From Legionella impletisoli (GTDB lineage Bacteria; Pseudomonadota; Gammaproteobacteria; Legionellales; Legionellaceae), in NCBI RefSeq assembly GCF_900639875.1, contig NZ_CAAAIA010000002.1, forward strand, positions 327,351 through 391,350: a stretch of 64,000 bases of DNA. The letters run 5' to 3'. This document shows, piece after piece, positions 47,721 through 55,891 of this stretch. The notes beneath the pieces are model-generated. The model was given only the letters and a program-made list of their open reading frames with translations, was not told the DNA's origin and searched no databases. The stretch's first letter is position 1. Each line of letters starts with the position of its first letter. Made by a program: the position numbers and the translations under genes.

Positions 47721-47895
47721 AACCCCAGTTCGGAGTTTTTATGCTTTATAAACAAGCAAAATCAAGGAGTACGAAGCAAAATCAAATAAAAAGCGCAGGA
47801 CTAGCAGAGCTAATTCGAGCATTTTTATTTGATTTTAACGAAGTAATCGTTGATTTGGCGCGGTTTATAATGCATAAAAACTCCGAACTGGGGTT
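47721..47895. repeat. 175-bp long palindrome (possible MITE)
   Basis: AACCCCAGTTCGGAGTTTTT at the left is mirrored by AAAAACTCCGAACTGGGGTT at the right. Imperfect pairing continues for about 78 bases per arm, to a centre near 47808. A 77-codon open frame (47741-47974) runs through it and is best read as a by-product of the palindrome. The rest of the 630-bp gap between the antitoxin and the next gene has nothing else I can assign. Confidence 0.85.
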
Positions 47896-48102
47896 CCATT
47901 ACGCACATATCGAGGAAAACTGGAATGAGGCCATTCTTTGGAGACAAAGAAATGACCTTACTGGCTTATTTTGAATGGATCCAGTTCGTTTAGCGCCACA
48001 AAAGTCATAAATGACTCTTCTGTCGAATTCACGTTAAGTTTAAGCTAAGATTTTAGTGGTATACTTATTTATAACCTTAAACAAAAATTTTTTGGGTGAA
48101 TT

Positions 48103-49497
48103 ATGTTATTCCCTCTATTTCTTGTAGGAGCCACGGTTAAGGCGGTGTACCGCCCGGGTAAACATTCTACTTTGAAAACACCTCAGGAAAAACAAGCGGC
48201 TGTTTTAGAGTTTTTGACTAGTATTGGATTTGAAAAAGGATTAGATACAGCGGAATTATATACTCACTATAACGACAATCGTAAAAAAAGCTTAACGGAT
48301 TTTGGCGATCTAAAGCTTGGAGATAAGTCTCTTCATGAACATTTGAAGGACGTAGATGAAAATAACCCGGATTTAGTCGCTCTTCAGCAAGCAATCAGTG
48401 AAGCGTTAGTGTTAGATGAAAACTTTAAGAAAGCACAAGAGGAATATGAAAAACAAATCGAAGCACTGAATCGCCACATCGCCGATCCCAAAAGTCCTTT
48501 TAACGCCTATGAATTAGAGCACGCGGTTCAACGGTTAAAAAATGAGACAAAAAAATCTTTAAACCAACAACAACAAGCTGAGCTGAAAAGTTTTGGGAAA
48601 ATATTTGAAAAAGAAGAAAATAAGCAACGGCTTGCCACAGTATTAGGTATTCAAGACGATGATCCAAAGCGAGGTGAAAAGTTGGATCAGGCGATAGAAG
48701 CGCTCAAAAAAGAACTAAAAGACTCTCAAGCAGATAATAAACAAAGAGTCACAGAGCCCCTAGAAAAAAGTCATGCCGAAATGCTTAAGCAACTCGAGTA
48801 TGAAAATGAACGAGTTTTTGCTCTAGCTGGACTTTATAACAAAAGCAAAGCCGTTAAACAGTATATTGATAATCTTCATGCCCAGAATCGCAACTCAGTA
48901 GCTCCCGATGCAAATGCTTATTTAACTATTACTGAAAAAGCTGTGTTATTTAAGGGAATAAAGATTGAAGATTTACCCGTACTAGAAACCCAAACCGGCC
49001 GAACCATCCAAAAACAGGGTAATGGCGAATTTTCAATGAAATTACCAAGGCCTATCTTTAGCCCAGCTTATCATCGCGGCTGGAATAAGAAAATGAAAGA
49101 AGATCTTCAAAGTCTAGCCTTGATGGTTAAAGCAAGCGGTTATGATAAAATTACAATGGATATCAGTCACACCGATCCAGAACGATGCGCTAAGCTTGCG
49201 ATGGAAGCCTATGAGGCTTGCCGCAAAACTGGCTTTGACAGCAAAAACATTACCATTAAAGTAAATGGGGTTGAGAAAAAAGTGGATGAGCTATTTAAAG
49301 GAAGAGCTGATCGCTACAAAGCCATTGAAGCACGTGCACAAAATACCGTTCAAGTTAAAGAAAGAATTAAGCCTTTTGTCACTTCCGAACATTCGCTACA
49401 TATTAAAAATGAGCTATTGGGAATAAAACAATCTGCAACAGGGCCAGAACAGCAACCCACACCCTCACCTACCTCTCCGAGTCCTAGTACAACTTAA
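48103..49497 (+). CDS. Coiled-coil cytosolic protein, candidate effector
   Basis: The 464-residue protein is charged and helical, with heptad-like stretches at about residues 100-250 (EEYEKQIEALNRHI, KLDQAIEALKKELKDSQ). A distinct globular segment at about 330-410 contains SLALMVKASGYDKITMDISH, then CAKLAMEAYEACRKTGFD and ITIKVNG. I have an impression of this alpha-beta motif in other Legionella effector-like proteins but cannot name the family. The tail is Pro/Ser/Thr-rich (TPSPTSPSPSTT), like some type IV secretion signals. GGGTGA lies close before the ATG. The N-terminus is hydrophobic (residues 1-14) but too short for a confident signal peptide. Confidence 0.7.
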   Translation: MLFPLFLVGATVKAVYRPGKHSTLKTPQEKQAAVLEFLTSIGFEKGLDTAELYTHYNDNRKKSLTDFGDLKLGDKSLHEHLKDVDENNPDLVALQQAISEALVLDENFKKAQEEYEKQIEALNRHIADPKSPFNAYELEHAVQRLKNETKKSLNQQQQAELKSFGKIFEKEENKQRLATVLGIQDDDPKRGEKLDQAIEALKKELKDSQADNKQRVTEPLEKSHAEMLKQLEYENERVFALAGLYNKSKAVKQYIDNLHAQNRNSVAPDANAYLTITEKAVLFKGIKIEDLPVLETQTGRTIQKQGNGEFSMKLPRPIFSPAYHRGWNKKMKEDLQSLALMVKASGYDKITMDISHTDPERCAKLAMEAYEACRKTGFDSKNITIKVNGVEKKVDELFKGRADRYKAIEARAQNTVQVKERIKPFVTSEHSLHIKNELLGIKQSATGPEQQPTPSPTSPSPSTT

Positions 49498-49642
49498 ACA
49501 CTCACGAAGCCTATAGGGTGGTCAAATTGATATTTGGCGCCGCCCATCGTTGTCTTGATCTTTCTTGCTAACAAACCAAGGTTTTATTTTTTTCTGTTCC
49601 TTAAAAGAAAAATCTGGTATTTTTTCTCTTGAAGGGCAGTAC

Positions 49643-49705
49643 ATATAGCGTCACCCACTAGGTTTTAGACAACGCTATATAAAGTTTAGTGGGTGGCGCT
49701 ATATA
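49643..49705. mobile_element. Short inverted-repeat element (copy 2)
   Basis: TATAGCGTCACCCACTA and TAGTGGGTGGCGCTATA are near-perfect terminal inverted repeats around about 25 bp. The ends match copy 1 at 24153-24273 (GTCACCCA..TTTTAGACAA and AAAG.TTAGTGGGTGGC), so this is an internally deleted relative. Confidence 0.75.
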
Positions 49706-49755
49706 ATTTTCCCAAGCCCTGGCCATGGACTTAAAGGCAGTAAAGGAGATTAGCA

Positions 49756-49914
49756 ATGAGCGCTAAAAAGTTTGAGGATTTTGAAGTAGGGATTGATGAT
49801 TTATTCGATGTCTCAGATGCAGCTTGCCTTACCACGAAACTGGACCGACGAAGACGTATTGAAGAGTTGGAAGAAGAAAAAAGACTTCGTGAAGAATTGA
49901 GTGAGTTTGCATAA
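49756..49914 (+). CDS. PA3496-family small protein
   Basis: This 52-residue ORF is shorter than the usual detection limit but well supported: AAGGAG lies seven bases before the ATG. The composition is typical of the PA3496 family of putative envelope integrity proteins: an acidic N half (FEVGIDDLFDVSDAA) and the conserved helix RRRRIEELEEEKRLREELSEF. It lies directly downstream of copy 2 of the inverted-repeat element, which may carry or disrupt its promoter. Confidence 0.75.
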   Translation: MSAKKFEDFEVGIDDLFDVSDAACLTTKLDRRRRIEELEEEKRLREELSEFA

Positions 49915-49947
49915 GGTTTTTTAAATTTCACAAACCATTCGGGCCTG

Positions 49948-50045
49948 TTGACCATTCGTCTCATGCCATACGCCACGAGGCTTGTCCGCAGGGTCTATGG
50001 ACTCCGCTGTCAAGCCGCGGAAGGTAGGCGGGTCGTGAATTTCAT
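49948..50045. repeat. GC-rich double-hairpin repeat, diverged copy
   Basis: CCATTCGTCT is followed by GAGGCTTGTCCGCAG, about 20 bases, then CCGCTGTCAAGCCGCGG and GTAGGCGG. The order matches the clearer copies at 54.6 and 54.8 kb, with mutations in the first stem. Any open frame across it is spurious. Confidence 0.65.
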
Positions 50046-50097
50046 CTTTGCGCAGGCAAAGATCTATTCTCAATTCGGGTTTATAATCTTTTTTGGT

Positions 50098-50267
50098 TAT
50101 ATACCTATTCTACCTGAAGATACTGGTTTTTTTGCGACTTGATTTTTGTGTCTCTGAAACATTAAAAAATGAGTAATAGCAAGCTCTATTGCGTGTTTTT
50201 TTAACGTTTCAGAGGTGCAAAAAGTAATAGCGAAAATCCAGTATCTTCAGGTAGAATGGGTATATAC
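50098..50267. repeat. 170-bp long palindrome overlapping the rsmJ 3' end
   Basis: TATTCTACCTGAAGATACTGG-type sequence on the left (from 50105) is mirrored by CCAGTATCTTCAGGTAGAAT on the right (50238-50257). Imperfect pairing continues inward through CTCTGAAAC/GTTTCAGAG to a centre AATAGCAAGCTCTATT near 50185. Its right arm encodes the last five codons and stop of rsmJ. Confidence 0.88.
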
Positions 50268-50969
50268 ATCAAAGCGAACCGTTTTACCTGTATAGCTGAT
50301 ATGAGGCTGCTTTAATGGTTCACTTCGTTGTGGCCATTTTAAGACCACTCTCCCCTTTGTCTTTTTAAGAGAAATCTCTAACAGCTCCAAAGCATCTTCA
50401 TCTGCTCCTAGAAGTTGCTGTAAAATTTGCATTTCTTTTTTGACTAGGGCTGATTTTTGTCGGGTTGGATGCATGGGATCCATATAGATGAGATCTGGAT
50501 AATCACATTTTGATAATGCTTTTAAATACGTTTTTGCATCCCCATTGTGCAAAGACAATAATGAACGTAATGTGGATGCTTCATCGAGCCTTCTTAAACC
50601 ATCTTCCAGCAATGCCGCCATGATTGGATTTCTTTCAATCATAAGAACGTTCGCACCAAATCCCGCTAGAATAGCGGCATCTTTTCCCCAGCCTGCCGTT
50701 ACATCGAGGATGGTTAATCCCGCATGAGGTTTACAAGCTTGAATTAATCCTTGCTTTTTACCTTCGTGTCGTCGTTTCTTGCAAAACGCTCCGAAATCGA
50801 CGTATAACGGTGAAAATTCTTTCGTTTCAAGTTGTAACCGTTGGGGGGTTAGCGTAAGTCGTGGAAATTGAGAGTTATTGATTTCCAAGTGAAGCTTCAA
50901 AGCGAGCGCTTCTGCACGTTCTCGCAAATGAGTTTCTGTATAACCAATAAAGATAGGCTTAAGCATCAT
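50247..50969 (-). CDS. rsmJ: 16S rRNA (guanine1516-N2)-methyltransferase
   Basis: The 240-residue methyltransferase modifies G1516 of 16S rRNA. Diagnostic segments are LYVDFGAFCKKRRHEGKKQGLIQAC, the SAM loop ILDVTAGWGKDAAILA (about residues 88-103), and YMDPMHPTRQKSALVKKEMQ (catalytic DPM). The start overlaps the end of gmhB by 11 bases; two consecutive ATGs are present. The final residues (YTHST) and the stop come from a long palindromic element, so the original C-terminus was probably replaced without touching the catalytic core. Confidence 0.92.
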   Translation of the reverse strand: MMLKPIFIGYTETHLRERAEALALKLHLEINNSQFPRLTLTPQRLQLETKEFSPLYVDFGAFCKKRRHEGKKQGLIQACKPHAGLTILDVTAGWGKDAAILAGFGANVLMIERNPIMAALLEDGLRRLDEASTLRSLLSLHNGDAKTYLKALSKCDYPDLIYMDPMHPTRQKSALVKKEMQILQQLLGADEDALELLEISLKKTKGRVVLKWPQRSEPLKQPHISYTGKTVRFDVYTHST

Positions 50970-51501
50970 GCGTTAATAAATACGTCTCAACACATTCTAA
51001 AAGACTGTTGAACACGGGAACATGTGGGTAGGCATTAAGCCCAATGCGATCCGTCATATTCGATAACACCAACAATGGCTTTGCCCCCACTGTCTCTGCT
51101 GCTTGTATATCGGATATGCGATCGCCAACGAATGGCACACCCAATAGTTTCTCATTAAAGTGCTTAGCAATAGCAATTAACATACCTGGACTTGGTTTAC
51201 GACAAGTGCAGCCATAATCCGGCATATGCGGACAGTATTCAATTATATCAATTGAACCGCCAGCCTCACGAACATGAGTAATCATCTTTTCGTGAATCGC
51301 TTCTAACTGAGCCTTATCATAATACCCACGGGCAATTCCAGACTGATTGGTGGCCACCCCAATTCGGTAACCCGCTTTACTCAACATCGCAATCGCCCGC
51401 ACGCTACCCGGTAAGAGCTTAAATTCGTTGACTGATTTAATGTATTGCATGGAGTCCTGATTAATCACTCCATCGCGATCTAATATAATCAATTTAGTCA
51501 T
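50959..51501 (-). CDS. gmhB: D-glycero-beta-D-manno-heptose-1,7-bisphosphate 7-phosphatase
   Basis: This 180-residue HAD phosphatase acts in ADP-heptose synthesis for LPS core. Asp8 and Asp10 in IILDRDGVIN are the nucleophile and acid, followed by ATNQSGIARGYY and the zinc-binding loop CPHMPDYGCTCRKPSPGM. Its start overlaps the glyS end by eight bases, giving a coupled glyQ-glyS-gmhB-rsmJ operon. The heptose and glycyl-tRNA synthetase linkage is common in gammaproteobacteria. Confidence 0.94.
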   Translation of the reverse strand: MTKLIILDRDGVINQDSMQYIKSVNEFKLLPGSVRAIAMLSKAGYRIGVATNQSGIARGYYDKAQLEAIHEKMITHVREAGGSIDIIEYCPHMPDYGCTCRKPSPGMLIAIAKHFNEKLLGVPFVGDRISDIQAAETVGAKPLLVLSNMTDRIGLNAYPHVPVFNSLLECVETYLLTHDA

Positions 51502-53572
51502 TTTTAATCGTTAACAAAGAGATATCAGCAACCCCTTGTAATAACACCTGTAATCGAGCCAAAAGACTTAAGCGATTGATTTTAAGCGCCTCATCCAGAG
51601 CCATAACCAGTACTTTATCAAAAAACGCATCCACCGGATCGCGAAGGATTGCCAAGTGACTTAAAATCTCTTCGTAGTTTCCTATTAGATATAAAGGTTT
51701 TACAAATTGCTCCATTTCCTGGATTTGTTCGAATAAAGCTTTTTCTTCCGCCTCTTGCAAAAGCTCCGATTTAACTTCTAAATTGTTTGCCAAATCGGCT
51801 TTTTGTAAAATGTTATTAACCCGCTTACAAGCAGCAGAAAGACTAATTGCCTCTGGCAGATGGACAAAATCCATCAGGGCTTTAATACGCATATCGGTAT
51901 CATAAAGCCAATCTTCCTGGCGTGCTCGAACGGCTTGCACAATATCTTGCGACACACCTTGACTAAAATAATAAGACTGCATTCGTTCTAGAATAAATGG
52001 GATTAATTCTTCGAGAGCCTTTTTATCCAATTTAAGCGATTTATCATAACCATGCCATGCTTGTTGTACTAAAGTGGATAAATTCATAGTCGCGGGGGTT
52101 GTAATCAATATTCTTACAACAGCCAGGGCGTGACGACGCAACTTGAAAGGATCCTTCACCCCCGTTGGCTTTTGCCCAATGGCAAAAATTCCCACAAGTG
52201 TATCTAGCCTATCCGCTAAAGATAATGCTGAGCCAAGGTCAGTTGAAGGCAAATTGTCTCCTGAAAATCGAGGCCAATATTGTTCTTTTAACGCGATAGC
52301 CACGGATTCAGGTTCATTATCATTCTTAGCATAATAATAGCCCATAACCCCCTGCAATTCGGGAAACTCCCCCACCATACCCGTCATTAGATCGCATTTA
52401 CAAAGTTCTGCAGCGCGTAGAGCATGTGATTTTTCCAAACCCAAGGGTTGAATTAAGGCTTCCATCAACGTCTGTATTCGTTTGGCTTTATCGGCCAATG
52501 TACCAAGGCGAGCCTGGAAAACGACCGTTTCAGTCGCTGGAATATAATCGGATAAAGGTTTCTTTTTATCTTGTTTATAAAAAAATGAAGCATCACTTAA
52601 GCGCGCCCGCATCACTTTCTCATTACCGGCCACAACGTGTTCCGGTGCTTCACTTTTGATATTGGATACAGTAATAAAATAGGGTTGTAGGTGCCCTTTT
52701 GCATCTTGTAAAGCAAAGCATTTTTGATGCGCCTGCATGGAGGCAATTAGCGATTCAGCAGGTACTTCTAAAAATTCCGGTTCAAATCGTGCCAAAAGAG
52801 GTTCTGGCCATTCAACAATGGAAGTGACCTCATCCACCAACGCTTCTGGCATAATTGCATTAAATTGATGCTCCGTCGCTAATTGAGTCACTTTTTCAAG
52901 GATGAGCTGCTTTCGTTGAAAAAAATCTGGCAAAACGAACGCTTCTCGAAGTGCATCCTCATAGTCAGTAGGCGAAGCGATATGAACCCGTTTGGGATGA
53001 TGAAAACGATGCCCCATGCTCTCTTGACCGGTGGTAACGCCTAAAAGACTCGTCTCTATAACCTCATTGCCCAGTAGCAAAACAGCCCAGTGAACTGGTC
53101 GCGCAAATTCATCCTCTGTACTACCCCAGCGCATGGGTTTAGGTATAGATAATCCTGCCACGGCTTGAGCAATCAAATCGGGCAGTAATGTTTTTGTATC
53201 AGCGCCTGGTTTTATGGTTTCATACACCCACCATGCGCCTTTATCCGTATGAGTTTGACTTAATTCATCCACTGAAACGCCGCAAGACCGAGCAAATCCT
53301 TGCAGAGCAGGAGAAGGCTCATTAACAGTGCCAGGACTAGAGGTCACGACAGGACCTTTCCGAATAATGGTTTGATCCGGTTGAGTCTCTTGGACATCTT
53401 TAATCAGCACCGCGATTCTTCTTGGAGTAGCATAAGGCTTCACAAGACCAAAAGTTAACTCCGCATCTTTTAATCCGGCCATCAAATTATTGGCCAAGCT
53501 TTCCGCTAAAGGCCAAACAGAACCTGAGGGTAATTCTTCTGTACCCAATTCAAATAATAAATCACTCGCCAT
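51494..53572 (-). CDS. glyS: Glycyl-tRNA synthetase, beta subunit
   Basis: The 692-residue beta subunit of the heterotetrameric GlyRS starts [16 protein letters not shown], a family signature, and ends with the anticodon-binding-like domain ([15 protein letters not shown]). A GTG lies one codon upstream, but AAGG is six bases before this ATG. It overlaps the end of glyQ by 11 bases and is translationally coupled. Confidence 0.96.
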   Translation of the reverse strand: MASDLLFELGTEELPSGSVWPLAESLANNLMAGLKDAELTFGLVKPYATPRRIAVLIKDVQETQPDQTIIRKGPVVTSSPGTVNEPSPALQGFARSCGVSVDELSQTHTDKGAWWVYETIKPGADTKTLLPDLIAQAVAGLSIPKPMRWGSTEDEFARPVHWAVLLLGNEVIETSLLGVTTGQESMGHRFHHPKRVHIASPTDYEDALREAFVLPDFFQRKQLILEKVTQLATEHQFNAIMPEALVDEVTSIVEWPEPLLARFEPEFLEVPAESLIASMQAHQKCFALQDAKGHLQPYFITVSNIKSEAPEHVVAGNEKVMRARLSDASFFYKQDKKKPLSDYIPATETVVFQARLGTLADKAKRIQTLMEALIQPLGLEKSHALRAAELCKCDLMTGMVGEFPELQGVMGYYYAKNDNEPESVAIALKEQYWPRFSGDNLPSTDLGSALSLADRLDTLVGIFAIGQKPTGVKDPFKLRRHALAVVRILITTPATMNLSTLVQQAWHGYDKSLKLDKKALEELIPFILERMQSYYFSQGVSQDIVQAVRARQEDWLYDTDMRIKALMDFVHLPEAISLSAACKRVNNILQKADLANNLEVKSELLQEAEEKALFEQIQEMEQFVKPLYLIGNYEEILSHLAILRDPVDAFFDKVLVMALDEALKINRLSLLARLQVLLQGVADISLLTIKND

Positions 53573-54467
53573 CACACACCTTTAGCATTGGAAAACCAAG
53601 CGCTTCACGCGCTTGATAATAAGCAAGCGCAACTGCCCTAGATAATTGGCGCACGCGTAATATGTATCGTTGCCGCTCGGTAACCGACACAGCATGACGA
53701 GCATCCAACAAATTAAATACATGTGACGCTTTCATCACCATTTCATAAGCGGGCAATGGTAATTGCAGTTTTACAAGCTTTTCTGCCTCTTTTTCATAGT
53801 AATCAAACTGATGAAATAATGCCTCAACATTCGCATGTTCGAAGTTGTAGGCAGACATTTCAACCTCATTTTGATGAAACACATCGCCATAGGTGACGGT
53901 ACCGTGTTCGGTATGACTCCATGGCATATCAAATAAGCTATCATACCCTAAAATATACATCGCCAAGCGCTCAAGTCCATATGTTAGCTCGCCCATAACC
54001 GGTTTACAGGCTAATCCACCGACTTGCTGAAAATACGTGAATTGGGACACTTCCATGCCATTTTGCCACACTTCCCAACCAAGGCCCCAAGCGCCCAGGG
54101 TTGGAGACTCCCAGTTATCTTCGACAAAACGAATATCATCTTTTAGTGGATCAATACCCAGCGCGCGTAGAGAATCAAGATACTTTTCTTGAATGTCTAA
54201 GGGCGAGGGTTTTAGCACAACTTGAAATTGATAGTAATGTTGTACCCGATTAGGATTCTCACCATATCGCCCATCCGTGGGTCGCCGAGAAGGCTGTACA
54301 TACGCAGCCGACCAAGGCTCAGGACCAATCGCGCGCAGAAAGGTAGCGGGATGAAACGTTCCGGCACCCACTTCCATATCCAATGGCTGTAGAATGACGC
54401 ATCCTTGTGACGCCCAATAGTGTTGAAGCGTTAAAATAATCTCCTGGAAAGTACTAGGCTTTGTCAT
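53562..54467 (-). CDS. glyQ: Glycyl-tRNA synthetase, alpha subunit
   Basis: The 301-residue alpha subunit carries the class II catalytic core: [54 protein letters not shown] and [23 protein letters not shown]. It activates glycine with GlyS. It heads glyQ-glyS-gmhB-rsmJ. The 550 bp upstream hold the GC-rich repeat cluster and no gene. Confidence 0.97.
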   Translation of the reverse strand: MTKPSTFQEIILTLQHYWASQGCVILQPLDMEVGAGTFHPATFLRAIGPEPWSAAYVQPSRRPTDGRYGENPNRVQHYYQFQVVLKPSPLDIQEKYLDSLRALGIDPLKDDIRFVEDNWESPTLGAWGLGWEVWQNGMEVSQFTYFQQVGGLACKPVMGELTYGLERLAMYILGYDSLFDMPWSHTEHGTVTYGDVFHQNEVEMSAYNFEHANVEALFHQFDYYEKEAEKLVKLQLPLPAYEMVMKASHVFNLLDARHAVSVTERQRYILRVRQLSRAVALAYYQAREALGFPMLKVCDGE

Positions 54468-54605
54468 GTAAATCTCAAAAAGAAGGGAAAAAACAAAATT
54501 ACATCATGCTGGGTTGGTTGCATCATTAGCCTTAAATGTTCGATGGCCATGAGCCAGAGCCCAACATTAAAAATGCCTCTTAGTTATTCATACGTTACTA
54601 TATAC

Positions 54606-54950
54606 CCATTCGTCTGCAATTCACGACCTGCCAACGTTCCGCGGCTTGACCGCGGAATCCAGGAATACTGCGCTAAAACCCTGGACCCCGCGGTCAAGCC
54701 GCGGGGCGTAGGCAGCGATGTAATCAAGAGACAAGACTTGACCCTGCATCTTCTGCACATCTTTAAAAGCCCAGTCCAACATGACTCTTCTATACTCCGT
54801 GGCTTGTCCACAGAATTCAAGAGTCCTGCGCTAAATACTAGACCCCGCGGTCAAGCCGCGGGGCGTAGGCAGCGATGTGGTCAAGCCAGGGGCGTGAGCC
54901 ACGGTGCGATCAAGCCTTGGGGCTTGAGCCGCGGTGCGGTCAAGCCGCAG
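54606..54950. repeat. Cluster of GC-rich CCGCGG double-hairpin repeats
   Basis: Two related units start at about 54637 and 54796. Each has a first stem (CCGCGGCTTGACCGCGG or a decayed form), about 30 bases ending GCGCTAAA-like sequence, a second perfect stem built on CCGCGGTCAAGCCGCGG (54686-54706 and 54843-54863), then GCGTAGGCAGCGATGT. Three further degraded TCAAGCC motifs follow to 54950. A 158-codon open frame crosses the cluster and is rejected as coding. The unit recurs at 49.95 kb and as a fragment at 58.17 kb. It fills the gap between the Com1-like gene and glyQ. Confidence 0.85.
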
Positions 54951-55022
54951 GGCTATGGGCATGAACTGAATGCCGATAAATCGAAGCACCCTGTTATTTT
55001 AGCAAAAATGTCAACTTAGTGT

Positions 55023-55790
55023 TTATTTTCCTGTTTGCTCAATCAAGTTTTGCAGCACTTCCTCGCTCGCAGCACCTGGGATAAATGCTGGATCGCTGTT
55101 TTTCTTAAACTCTCCTTTAGGCGTTGCAGCAACGATGAAGGCTGGTGTTCCCATAAGGTTCATTCTTTCAGCCAGCTCTCGATTCGCTTCCAGCGCTTCT
55201 TTTACTTTTTTGCTGTCCATGTCTTTCTTAAGCTTATCAACATCAAGTCCAGCTGATTTGGCTGCATCCATAATCACCGCTTCGTCAAGACGCTTGTTTT
55301 CTGCCAACAACGCATCATGCATGGCTTTATATTTACCTTGCATCGCTGCAGCCAGTGCAGCTTTCGAGGCTAATTCTGAGTTTTTACCAAAAATAGGAAA
55401 TTCTTTGTAAATTACCCGTAAATTTTCATTCTTTTTAATCAGATCGCTAATCACCGATTTCATTTTTTTGCAGTGAATGCATTGATAATCAAAAAACTCA
55501 ACTAAAGTTACACTTCCATTTGGATTTCCAGCAACGGCTAAATCTTCGGTAAATAATTGTTTCGCATTTTCAGAAATAGCACCTTTTGCCTTTTCTTGCA
55601 TGCTTTGTTGTTGTTTTTGCTGTAATGCTTGCGAGACTTCTACTAATACTTCAGGGTTTTTAACCAGATAGTCATGAATAATCTGCTCGACTTCCTTTTT
55701 CTGGGCTGCAGTTAAGGCCTCTGCAGCAATGACTGGTCCTGTAGCAAGGCTTGCAAGTAAGCCAACGGTCATCAAAGATTTAAGTTTCAC
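55023..55790 (-). CDS. Com1/DsbA-like periplasmic thiol-disulfide protein
   Basis: The 255-residue protein has a signal peptide (cleavage near VIAAEA), an N-terminal helical dimerisation region with Gln-rich ALQQKQQQSMQEK, and a thioredoxin-fold DsbA domain. The active site is FFDYQCIHCKK (Cys104, Cys107), with GTPAFIV as the cis-Pro loop. This combination matches Coxiella Com1 and Legionella DsbA2-type isomerase/oxidases, which fold envelope and secretion-system proteins. It is monocistronic, about 100 bp from uvrD. Confidence 0.88.
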   Translation of the reverse strand: MKLKSLMTVGLLASLATGPVIAAEALTAAQKKEVEQIIHDYLVKNPEVLVEVSQALQQKQQQSMQEKAKGAISENAKQLFTEDLAVAGNPNGSVTLVEFFDYQCIHCKKMKSVISDLIKKNENLRVIYKEFPIFGKNSELASKAALAAAMQGKYKAMHDALLAENKRLDEAVIMDAAKSAGLDVDKLKKDMDSKKVKEALEANRELAERMNLMGTPAFIVAATPKGEFKKNSDPAFIPGAASEEVLQNLIEQTGK

Positions 55791-55891
55791 GCCACTCCCC
55801 TTTATATTTTTATTATTTGACTTTTAGTCTATTGGTAAAGGAACGTTAGCACCAGCTTGCTATAAATTCAAGCGAATTTGGGCAACGAGAG

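Noticed and set aside
47741..47974. 77-codon open frame beside the toxin-antitoxin pair
   Set aside because: It lies almost wholly inside a 175-bp palindrome and has no recognisable domain or ribosome site.
49948..50142. 64-codon open frame after the PA3496-like gene
   Set aside because: It overlaps the diverged GC-rich repeat and the left arm of the long palindrome.
54543..55019. 158-codon plus-strand open frame upstream of the Com1-like gene
   Set aside because: It runs straight through the GC-rich hairpin repeats, has repeat-derived low-complexity composition and no ribosome site.
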